Origin: Labia minor
Taxonomy: Eukaryota > Arthropoda > Insecta > Dermaptera > Spongiphoridae
NCBI GenBank assembly: GCA_963082975.1
Contig: CAUJBJ010000027.1
Coordinates: 124,001 to 188,000, forward strand
Direction: 5' to 3'
DNA: 64,000 nt
This document shows positions 54,002-64,000 of this stretch, in pieces. The notes beneath the pieces are model-generated. The model was given only the letters and a program-made list of their open reading frames with translations, did not search any database and was not told the origin of the DNA. The translations under genes and the position numbers were made by a program. Each line of letters begins with the position of its first letter. Positions within the stretch are counted from its first letter, which is position 1.

Positions 54002-57000
54002 AGAATCAGAAAATGAATAAAATAAAATATAAAAGATAATTTTATCCCTCGTATTTAAAAAAGTAGGATTTTCCCTTTAATATTTGAACAAAATCAGAAT
54101 TTTCCGTAAGAATTCAATGAAAATATTTAAGAAATCGATCAAATATGAATTTATTCTTCAATAGAATCAGAAAATTAATAAAATAAAATATAAAAGTTAA
54201 TTTTATCCCTCGTATTTAAAAAAGTAGGATTTTCCCTTTAATATTTGAACAAAATCAGACTTTTCCGTAAGAATTCAATGAAAATATTTAAGAAATCGAT
54301 CAAATATGAATTTATTCTTCATTAGAATCAGAAAATTAATAAAATAAAATAAAAAAGATAATTTTATCCCTCGTATTTAAAAAAGTAGGATTTTCCCTTT
54401 AATATTTTAACAAAATCAGACTTTTCCGTAAGAATTCAATGAAAATATTTAAGAAATCGATCAAATATGAATTTATTCTTCAATAGAATCAGAAAATTAA
54501 TAAAATAAAATATAAAAGATAATTTTATCCCTCGTATTTAAAAAAGTAGGATTTTCCCTTTAATATTTGAACAAAATCAGACTTTTCCGTAAGAATTCAA
54601 TGAAAATATTTAAGAAATCGATCAAATATGAATTTATTCTTCATTAGAATCAGAAAATTAATAAAATAAAATAAAAAAGATAATTTTATCCCTCGTATTT
54701 AAAAAAGTAGGATTTTCCCTTTAATATTTGAACAAAATCACACTAATCCGTAAGAATTAAATGAAAATATATAAGAAATCGATCAAATATGAATTTATTC
54801 TTCAATAGAATCAGAAAATTAATAAAATAAAATAAAAAAGATAATTTTATCCCTCGTATTTAAAAAAGTAGGATTTTCCCTTTAATATTTGAATAAAATC
54901 ACAGTAATCCGTAAGAATTCAATGAAAATATTTAAGAAATCGATCAAATATGAATTTATTCTTCATTAGAATCAGAAAATTAATAAAATAAAATATAAAA
55001 GATAATTTTATCCCTCGTATTTAAAAAAGTAGGATTTTCCCTTTAATATTTGAACAAAATCACAATAATCCGTAAGAATTCAATGAAAATATTTAAGAAA
55101 TCGATCAAATATGAATTTATTCTTCATTAGAATCAGAAAATTAATAAAATAAAATAAAAAAGATAATTTTATCCCTCGTATTTAAAAAAGTAGGATTTTC
55201 CCTTTAATATTTGAATAAAATCACAGTAATCCGTAAGAATTCAATGAAAATATTTAAGAAATCGATCAAATATGAATTTATTCTTCATTAGAATCAGAAA
55301 ATTAATAAAATAAAATATAAAAGATAATTTTATCCCTCGTATTTAAAAAAGTAGGATTTTCCCTTTAATATTTGAACAAAATCACAATAATCCGTAAGAA
55401 TTCAATGAAAATATTTAAGAAATCGATCAAATATGAATTTATTCTTCAATAGAATCAGAAAATTAATAAAATAAAATATAAAAGATAATTTTATCCCTCG
55501 TATTTAAAAAAGTAGGATTTTCCCTTTAATATTTGAACAAAATCAGAATTTTCCGTAAGAATTCAATGAAAATATTTAAGAAATCGATCAAATATGAATT
55601 TATTCTTCAATAGAATCAGAAAATTAATAAAATAAAATATAAAAGATAATTTTATCCCTCGTATTTAAAAAAGTAGGATTTTCCCTTTAATATTTGAACA
55701 AAATCAGAATTTTCCGTAAGAATTCAATGAAAATATTTAAGAAATCGATCAAATATGAATTTATTCTTCAATAGAATCAGAAAATTAATAAAATAAAATA
55801 TAAAAGATAATTTTATCCCTCGTATTTAAAAAAGTAGGATTTTCCCTTTAATATTTGAACAAAATCAGACTTTTCCGTAAGAATTCAATGAAAATATTTA
55901 AGAAATCGATCAAATATGAATTTATTCTTCATTAGAATCAGAAAATTAATAAAATAAAATAAAAAAGATAATTTTATCCCTCGTATTTAAAAAAGTAGGA
56001 TTTTCCCTTTAAGATTTGAACAAAATCACAGTAATCCGTAAGAATTCAATGAAAATATTTAAGAAATCGATCAAATATGAATTTATTATTCATTAGAATC
56101 AGAAAATTAATAAAATAAAATATAAAAGATATCTTTATCCCTCGTATTTAAAAAAGTAGGATTTTCCCTTTAATATTTGAACAAAATCACAATAATCCGT
56201 AAGAATTCAATGAAAATATTTAAGAAATCGATCAAATATGAATTTATTCTTCAATAGAATCAGAAAATTAATAAAATAAAATATAAAAGATAATTTTATC
56301 CCTCGTATTTAAAAAAGTAGGATTTTCCCTTTAATATTTGAACAAAATCAGAATTTTCCGTAAGAATTCAATTAAAATATTTAAGAAATCGTTCAAATAT
56401 GAATTTATTCTTCAATAGAATCAGAAAATTAATAAAATAAAATATAAAAGATAATTTTATCCCTCGTATTTAAAAAAGTAGGATTTTCCCTTTAATATTT
56501 AAACAAAATCAGAATTTCCCGTAAGAATTCAATGAAAATATTTAAGAAATCGATCAAATATGAATTTATTCTTCAATAGAATCAGAAAATTAATAAAATA
56601 AAATATAAAAGATAATTTTATCCCTCGTATTTAAAAAAGTAGGATTTTCCCTTTAATATTTGAACAAAATCACACTAATCCGTAAGAATTCAATGAAAAT
56701 ATTTAAGAAATCGATCAAATATGAATTTATTCTTCATTAGAATCAGAAAATTTATAAAATAAAATAAAAAAGATAATTTTATTCCTCGTATTTAAAAAAG
56801 TAGGATTTTCCCTTTAATATTTGATCAAAATCACACTTTTCTGTAAGAATTCAATGAAAATATTTAAGAAATCGATCAAATATGAATTTATTCTTCATTA
56901 GAATCAGAAAATGAATAAAATAAAATATAAAAGATAATTTTGTCCCTCGTATTTAAAAAAGTAGGATTTTCCCTTTAATATTTGAACAAAATCAGACTTT

Positions 57001-59316
57001 TCCGTAAGAATTCAATGAAAATATTTAAGAAATCGATCAAATATGAATTTATTCTTCATTAGAATCAGAAAATTAATAAAATAAAATAAAAAAGATAATT
57101 TTATCCCTCGTATTTAAAAAAGTAGGATTTTCCCTTTAATATTTGAATAAAATCACAGTAATCCGTAAGAATTCAATGAAAATATTTAAGAAATCGATCA
57201 AATATGAATTTATTCTTCATTAGAATCAGAAAATTAATAAAATAAAATATAAAAGATAATTTTATCCCTCGTATTTAAAAAAGTAGGATTTTCCCTTTAA
57301 TATTTGAACAAAATCACAATAATCCGTAAGAATTCAATGAAAATATTTAAGAAATCGATCAAATATGAATTTATTCTTCAATAGAATCAGAAAATTAATA
57401 AAATAAAATATAAAAGATAATTTTATCCCTCGTATTTAAAAAAGTAGGATTTTCCCTTTAATATTTGAACAAAATCAGAATTTTCCGTAAGAATTCAATG
57501 AAAATATTTAAGAAATCGATCAAATATGAATTTATTCTTCAATAGAATCAGAAAATTAATAAAATAAAATATAAAAGATAATTTTATCCCTCGTATTTAA
57601 AAAAGTAGGATTTTCCCTTTAATATTTGAACAAAATCAGAATTTTCCGTAAGAATTCAATGAAAATATTTAAGAAATCGATCAAATATGAATTTATTCTT
57701 CAATAGAATCAGAAAATTAATAAAATAAAATATAAAAGATAATTTTATCCCTCGTATTTAAAAAAGTAGGATTTTCCCTTTAATATTTGAACAAAATCAG
57801 ACTTTTCCGTAAGAATTCAATGAAAATATTTAAGAAATCGATCAAATATGAATTTATTCTTCATTAGAATCAGAAAATTAATAAAATAAAATATAAAAGA
57901 TAATTTTATCCCTCGTATTTAAAAAAGTAGGATTTTTCCCTTTAATATTTGAATAAAATCACAGTAATCCGTAAGAATTCAATGAAAATATTTAAGAAAT
58001 CGATCAAATATGAATTTATTCTTCATTAGAATCAGAAAATTAATAAAATAAAATATAAAAGATAATTTTATCCCTCGTATTTAAAAAAGTAGGATTTTCC
58101 CTTTAATATTTGAACAAAATCACAATAATCCGTAAGAATTCAATGAAAATATTTAAGAAATCGATCAAATATGAATTTATTCTTCAATAGAATCAGAAAA
58201 TTAATAAAATAAAATATAAAAGATAATTTTATCCCTCGTATTTAAAAAAGTAGGATTTTTCCCTTTAATATTTGAACAAAATCAGAATTTTCCGTAAGAA
58301 TTCAATGAAAATATTTAAGAAATCGATCAAATATGAATTTATTCTTCATTAGAATCAGAAAATGAATAAAATAAAATATAAAAGATAATTTTATCCCTCG
58401 TATTTAAAAAAGTAGGATTTTCCCTTTAATATTTGAACAAAATCAGAATTTTCCGTAAGAATTCAATGAAAATATTTAAGAAATCGATCAAATATGAATT
58501 TATTCTTCAATAGAATCAGAAAATTAATAAAATAAAATATAAAAGATAATTTTATCCCTCGTATTTAAAAAAGTAGGATTTTCCCTTTAATATTTGAACA
58601 AAATCAGACTTTTCCGTAAGAATTCAATGAAAATATTTAAGAAATCGATCAAATATGAATTTATTCTTCATTAGAATCAGAAAATTAATAAAATAAAATA
58701 AAAAAGATAATTTTATCCCTCGTATTTAAAAAAGTAGGATTTTCCCTTTAATATTTTAACAAAATCAGACTTTTCCGTAAGAATTCAATGAAAATATTTA
58801 AGAAATCGATCAAATATGAATTTATTCTTCAATAGAATCAGAAAATTAATAAAATAAAATATAAAAGATAATTTTATCCCTCGTATTTAAAAAAGTAGGT
58901 TTTTCCCTTTAATATTTGAACAAAATCAGACTTTTCCGTAAGAATTCAATGAAAATATTTAAGAAATCGATCAAATATGAATTTATTCTTCATTAGAATC
59001 AGAAAATTAATAAAATAAAATAAAAAAGATAATTTTATCCCTCGTATTTATAAAAGTAGGATTTTCCCTTTAATATTTGAACAAAATCAGACTTTTCCGT
59101 CAGAATTCAATGAAAATATTTAAGAAATCGATCAAATATGAATTTATTCTTCATTAGAATCAGAAAATTTATAAAATAAAATAAAAAAGATAATTTTATT
59201 CCTCGTATTTAAAAAAGTAGGATTTTCGCTTTAATATTTGATCAAAATCACACTTTTCCGTAAGAATTCAATGAAAATATTTAAGAAATCGATCAAATAT
59301 GAATTTATTCTTCATT

Positions 59317-59373
59317 AGAATCAGAAAATGAAAATATTTAAGAAATCGATCAAATATGAATTTATTCTTCATT
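59317..59373 (+). repeat. 57-bp truncated monomer, copy 5
   Basis: It has the same junction, 5,372 bp after copy 4. The left context has TATTTATAAAAG and CCGTCAG but retains ATCGATC, where copies 3, 4 and 6 have ATCAATC. The right neighbour is P(G43), as at copy 1. Confidence 0.95.
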
Positions 59374-60437
59374 AGAATCAGAAAATGAATAAAATAAAAT
59401 ATAAAAGATAATTTTGTCCCTCGTATTTAAAAAAGTAGGATTTTCCCTTTAATATTTGAACAAAATCAGACTTTTCCGTAAGAATTCAATGAAAATATTT
59501 AAGAAATCGATCAAATATGAATTTATTCTTCATTAGAATCAGAAAATTAATAAAATAAAATAAAAAAGATAATTGTATCCCTCGTATTTAAAAAAGTAGG
59601 ATTTTCCCTTTAATATTTTAACAAAATCAGACTTTTCCGTAAGAATTCAATGAAAATATTTAAGAAATCGATCAAATATGAATTTATTCTTCAATAGAAT
59701 CAGAAAATTAATAAAATAAAATATAAAAGATAATTTTATCCCTCGTATTTAAAAAAGTAGGATTTTCCCTTTAATATTTGAATAAAATCACAGTAATCCG
59801 TAAGAATTCAATGAAAATATTTAAGAAATCGATCAAATATGAATTTATTCTTCATTAGAATCAGAAAATTAATAAAATAAAATATAAAAGATAATTTTAT
59901 CCCTCGTATTTAAAAAAGTAGGATTTTCCCTTTAATATTTGAACAAAATCACAATAATCCGTAAGAATTCAATGAAAATATTTAAGAAATCGATCAAATA
60001 TGAATTTATTCTTCATTAGAATCAGAAAATTAATAAAATAAAATAAAAAAGATAATTTTATCCCTCGTATTTAAAAAAGTAGGATTTTCCCTTTAATATT
60101 TGAATAAAATCACAGTAATCCGTAAGAATTCAATGAAAATATTTAAGAAATCGATCAAATATGAATTTATTCTTCATTAGAATCAGAAAATTAATAAAAT
60201 AAAATATAAAAGATAATTTTATCCGTCGTATTTAAAAAAGTAGGATTTTCCCTTTAATATTTGAACAAAATCAGACTTTTCCGTAAGAATTCAATGAAAA
60301 TATTTAAGAAATCGATCAAATATGAATTTATTCTTCATTAGAATCAGAAAATGAATAAAATAAAATATAAAAGATAATTTTGTCCCTCGTATTTAAAAAA
60401 GTAGGATTTTCCCTTTAATATTTGAACAAAATCAGAC

Positions 60438-63400
60438 TTTTCCGTAAGAATTCAATGAAAATATTTAAGAAATCGTTCAAATATGAATTTATTCTTCAAT
60501 AGAATCAGAAAATTAATAAAATAAAATATAAAAGATAATTTTATCCCTCGTATTTAAAAAAGTAGGATTTTCCCTTTAATATTTAAACAAAATCAGAATT
60601 TTCCGTAAGAATTCAATGAAAATATTTAAGAAATCGATCAAATATGAATTTATTCTTCAATAGAATCAGAAAATTAATAAAATAAAATATAAAAGATAAT
60701 TTTATCCCTCGTATTTAAAAAAGTAGGATTTTCCCTTTAATATTTGAACAAAATCACACTTTTCTGTAAGAATTCAATGAAAATATTTAAGAAATCGATC
60801 AAATATGAATTTATTCTTCATTAGAATCAGAAAATGAATAAAATAAAATATAAAAGATAATTTTGTCCCTCGTATTTAAAAAAGTAGGATTTTCCCTTTA
60901 ATATTTGAACAAAATCAGACTTTTCCGTAAGAATTCAATGAAAATATTTAAGAAATCGATCAAATATGAATTTATTCTTCATTAGAATCAGAAAATTAAT
61001 AAAATAAAATAAAAAAGATAATTTTATCCCTCGTATTTAAAAAAGTAGGATTTTCCCTTTAATATTTGAATAAAATCACAGTAATCCGTAAGAATTCAAT
61101 GAAAATATTTAAGAAATCGATCAAATATGAATTTATTCTTCATTAGAATCAGAAAATTAATAAAATAAAATATAAAAGATAATTTTATCCCTCGTATTTA
61201 AAAAAGTAGGATTTTCCCTTTAATATTTGAACAAAATCACAATAATCCGTAAGAATTCAATGAAAATATTTAAGAAATCGATCAAATATGAATTTATTCT
61301 TCAATAGAATCAGAAAATTAATAAAATAAAATATAAAAGATAATTTTATCCCTCGTATTTAAAAAAGTAGGATTTTCCCTTTAATATTTGAACAAAATCA
61401 GAATTTTCCGTAAGAATTCAATGAAAATATTTAAGAAATCGATCAAATATGAATTTATTCTTCAATAGAATCAGAAAATTAATAAAATAAAATATAAAAG
61501 ATAATTTTATCCCTCGTATTTAAAAAAGTAGGATTTTCCCTTTAATATTTGAACAAAATCAGAATTTTCCGTAAGAATTCAATGAAAATATTTAAGAAAT
61601 CGATCAAATATGAATTTATTCTTCAATAGAATCAGAAAATTAATAAAATAAAATATAAAAGATAATTTTATCCCTCGTATTTAAAAAAGTAGGATTTTCC
61701 CTTTAATATTTGAACAAAATCAGACTTTTCCGTAAGAATTCAATGAAAATATTTAAGAAATCGATCAAATATGAATTTATTCTTCATTAGAATCAGAAAA
61801 TTAATAAAATAAAATAAAAAAGATAATTTTATCCCTCGTATTTAAAAAAGTAGGATTTTTCCCTTTAATATTTGAATAAAATCACAGTAATCCGTAAGAA
61901 TTCAATGAAAATATTTAAGAAATCGATCAAATATGAATTTATTCTTCATTAGAATCAGAAAATTAATAAAATAAAATATAAAAGATAATTTTATCCCTCG
62001 TATTTAAAAAAGTAGGATTTTCCCTTTAATATTTGAACAAAATCACAATAATCCGTAAGAATTCAATGAAAATATTTAAGAAATCGATCAAATATGAATT
62101 TATTCTTCAATAGAATCAGAAAATTAATAAAATAAAATATAAAAGATAATTTTATCCCTCGTATTTAAAAAAGTAGGATTTTTCCCTTTAATATTTGAAC
62201 AAAATCAGACTTTTCCGTAAGAATTCAATGAAAATATTTAAGAAATCGATCAAATATGAATTTATTCTTCATTAGAATCAGAAAATGAATAAAATAAAAT
62301 ATAAAAGATAATTTTATCCCTCGTATTTAAAAAAGTATGATTTTCCCTTTAATATTTGAACAAAATCAGAATTTTCCGTAAGAATTCAATGAAAATATTT
62401 AAGAAATCGATCAAATATGAATTTATTCTTCAATAGAATTAGAAAATTAATAAAATAAAATATAAAAGATAATTTTATCCCTCGTATTTAAAAAAGTAGG
62501 ATTTTCCCTTTAATATTTGAACAAAATCAGACTTTTCCGTAAGAATTCAATGAAAATATTTAAGAAATCGATCAAATATGAATTTATTCTTCATTAGAAT
62601 CAGAAAATTAATAAAATAAAATAAAAAAGATAATTTTATCCCTCGTATTTAAAAAAGTAGGATTTTCCCTTTAATATTTTAACAAAATCAGACTTTTCCA
62701 TAAGAATTCAATGAAAATATTTAAGAAATCGATCAAATATGAATTTATTCTTCAATAGAATCAGAAAATTAATAAAATAAAATATAAAAGATAATTTTAT
62801 CCCTCGTATTTAAAAAAGTAGGTTTTTCCCTTTAATATTTGAACAAAATCAGACTTTTCCGTAAGAATTCAATGAAAATATTTAAGAAATCGATCAAATA
62901 TGAATTTATTCTTCATTAGAATCAGAAAATTAATAAAATAAAATAAAAAAGATAATTTTATCCCTCGTATTTATAAAAGTAGGATTTTCCCTTTAATATT
63001 TGAACAAAATCAGACTTTTCCGTCAGAATTCAATGAAAATATTTAAGAAATCAATCAAATATGAATTTATTCTTCATTAGAATCAGAAAATTTATAAAAT
63101 AAAATAAAAAAGATAATTTTATTCCTCGTATTTAAAAAAGTAGGATTTTCGCTTTAATATTTGATCAAAATCACACTTTTCCGTAAGAATTCAATGAAAA
63201 TATTTAAGAAATCGATCAAATATGAATTTATTCTTCATTAGAATCAGAAAATGAAAATATTTAAGAAATCGATCAAATATGAATTTATTCTTCATTAGAA
63301 TCAGAAAATGAATAAAATAAAATATAAAAGATAATTTTATCCCTCGTATTTAAAAAAGTAGGATTTTCCCTTTAATATTTGAACAAAATCAGAATTTTCC

Positions 63401-63616
63401 GTAAGAATTCAATGAAAATATTTAAGAAATCGATCAAATATGAATTTATTCTTCAATAGAATCAGAAAATTAATAAAATAAAATATAAAAGATAATTTTA
63501 TCCCTCGTATTTAAAAAAGTAGGATTTTCCCTTTAATATTTGAACAAAATCAGACTTTTCCGTAAGAATTCAATGAAAATATTTAAGAAATCGATCAAAT
63601 ATGAATTTATTCTTCA
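60438..63616 (+). repeat. 3.18-kb segment, second copy
   Basis: This is the partner of 49,154-52,332 in direct orientation. Just beyond its right limit, the GTATGATTTT marker recurs at 63,841, only 1,506 bp after 62,335 (nine monomers + 57). The array has therefore begun a shorter repeat of the same material that runs out of the window. Confidence 0.82.
63240..63296 (+). repeat. 57-bp truncated monomer, copy 6
   Basis: It has the same junction, 3,923 bp after copy 5 and 11,284 bp after copy 3. Its context matches copy 3 on both sides until 63,617. Confidence 0.95.
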
Positions 63617-63940
63617 ATAGAATCAGAAAATTAATAAAATAAAATATAAAAGATAATTTTATCCCTCGTATTTAAAAAAGTAGGATTTTCCCTTTAATAT
63701 TTGAACAAAATCAGACTTTTCCGTAAGAATTCAATGAAAATATTTAAGAAATCGATCAAATATGAATTTATTCTTCATTAGAATCAGAAAATGAATAAAA
63801 TAAAATATAAAAGATAATTTTATCCCTCGTATTTAAAAAAGTATGATTTTCCCTTTAATATTTGAACAAAATCAGAATTTTCCGTAAGAATTCAATGAAA
63901 ATATTTAAGAAATCGATCAAATATGAATTTATTCTTCAAT

Positions 63941-64000
63941 AGAATTAGAAAATTAATAAAATAAAATATAAAAGATAATTTTATCCCTCGTATTTAAAAA
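63941..64000 (+). repeat. Partial monomer at right edge
   Basis: The first 60 bp of a monomer begin AGAATTAG (C to T at position 6). This is the same variant as at about 51,153 and 62,435, and it is cut by the window end. The array clearly continues beyond the window on this side, and the left edge likewise begins inside the array. Confidence 0.95.

Larger units (their letters stand above)
51541..55518 (+). repeat. Tandem duplication of a 1,989-bp unit (12 monomers + 57-bp monomer)
   Basis: Copy 1 covers about 51,541-53,529 and copy 2 about 53,530-55,518. TATTTATAAAAG, CCGTCAG, ATCAATC, TTTCGCTTT, the 57-bp monomer and TATATAAG (52,781 and about 54,770) repeat at 1,989 bp. Copy 2 has private changes, including AAAAGTTAATTTT near 54,196. 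The left limit is marked by GTAGGTTTTTCCC in the monomer preceding copy 1 only. Confidence 0.85.
1..64000 (+). repeat. 161-bp AT-rich satellite array, head to tail, spanning the whole window
   Basis: A 161-bp unit recurs from base 1 to 64,000 without interruption or inversion. Monomer starts (A of AGAATCAG) fall at 1, 162, 323, 484 and so on. I count 395 full monomers, six 57-bp truncated ones and a 60-bp partial at 63,941-64,000. Conserved blocks lie at about positions 46-84 (CCTCGTATTTAAAAAAG, GGATTTTCCC, TTTAATATTT) and 103-158 (CCGTAAGAATTC, ATCGATCAAATATGAA). Composition of the commonest form is 74 A, 55 T, 17 C, 15 G. EcoRI (GAATTC), ClaI (ATCGAT) and DraI (TTTAAA) sites occur in most monomers, so digests should give 161-bp ladders. 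Every frame on both strands is stopped in each monomer, so no gene is present. Tandem structure is certain. Eukaryotic centromeric or heterochromatic origin is inferred from architecture, and the family is not recognised. Confidence 0.99.

Noticed and set aside
11657..62190. GGATTTTTCCC (+1 T) and TTTAAAAAGTAGG (-1 A) as sequencing homopolymer errors
   Set aside because: Some could be, but most recur at corresponding slots of duplicated units (for example 17,607 and 20,987; 28,561 and 37,413; 46,328, 50,572, 57,933 and 61,856). That favours inherited variants. Isolated cases such as the seven-A run at 13,260 remain doubtful.
1..64000. CRISPR-like regular repeat structure
   Set aside because: The unit is 161 bp with no unique spacers. 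The whole period is repeated, not just a short direct repeat, and no cas genes are present.
1..64000. Short open reading frames on both strands, for example ATGAAGAATAAATTC on the minus strand
   Set aside because: Stops occur in every frame in every monomer, the period is not a multiple of three, and no frame stays open much beyond one monomer. None shows coding character.
1..64000. TATAAAAG plus AATAAA read as real promoters and polyadenylation sites in each monomer
   Set aside because: Both strings are expected often in 80% AT sequence. There is no gene between them and no other promoter element. They were kept only as a testable observation.
1..64000. CENP-B box or other known centromere-protein motif
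   Set aside because: I looked for the TTCG...CGGG pattern on both strands and found nothing. The only CpGs are in CTCGTA, CCGTAA and ATCGAT contexts.
1..64000. tRNA, rRNA, telomere repeat or transposon remnants
   Set aside because: No stretch departs from the satellite. All local differences are substitutions or one-base indels relative to the monomer.

Overview
The whole window is one uninterrupted block of AT-rich satellite DNA. A 161-bp monomer repeats head to tail, always in the same orientation, from the first base to the last. Taking the A of AGAATCAG as position 1, I count 395 full-length monomers, six identical-length 57-bp truncated monomers and a 60-bp partial copy at the right end. 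By my count, 18 single-base insertions and 15 single-base deletions account exactly for the total length. The commonest monomer has 74 A, 55 T, 17 C and 15 G (about 20% GC). There is no protein-coding gene, RNA gene, transposon, CRISPR array or unique sequence. Stop codons close every frame on both strands in every monomer.

This architecture (a near-nucleosome-length monomer, tens of kilobases, monomer classes arranged in higher-order repeats) is that of eukaryotic centromeric or pericentromeric/heterochromatic satellite. I do not recognise the family and cannot name the organism. Three CpGs per monomer are well kept, which argues against long exposure to heavy cytosine methylation. That is a hint, not an identification.

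Monomers differ mainly in a short box at positions 85-102 and at a few linked sites (14/15, 29, 37-41, 43/45, 73, 114, 127, 137, 155, 160). I call the classes N, P (CAGA type), Q, R, S (CACA type), T (hybrid), K (AAAC lead-in), L and V (GATATC). The string R-Q-N-N-P is the commonest core and recurs across the window.

Layout. 1-11,270: blocks anchored on the string L-V-K-S-T, spaced 21, 13 and 34 monomers apart, with a local dimer duplication (4,187-4,830) and a 7-monomer tandem duplication (7,085-9,338). 11,271-12,238: duplicated trimer. 14,815-17,067: duplicated 7-mer. 16,936-23,695: two tandem copies of a 21-monomer, 3,380-bp unit. 20,868-37,981: an 8.26-kb segment present twice at 8,853-bp spacing with only eight substitutions noticed. 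38,789-43,499: duplicated 12-mer (1,932 bp) running into a duplicated 7-mer (1,127 bp). 45,238-64,000: a mosaic marked by the 57-bp truncated monomer, with 1,989-bp and 1,506-bp units and a 3.18-kb segment repeated 11,284 bp away.

Nothing here works together as genes do. The content is the repeat itself: its conserved and variable boxes, its dyads, and a nested record of unequal exchange or amplification.
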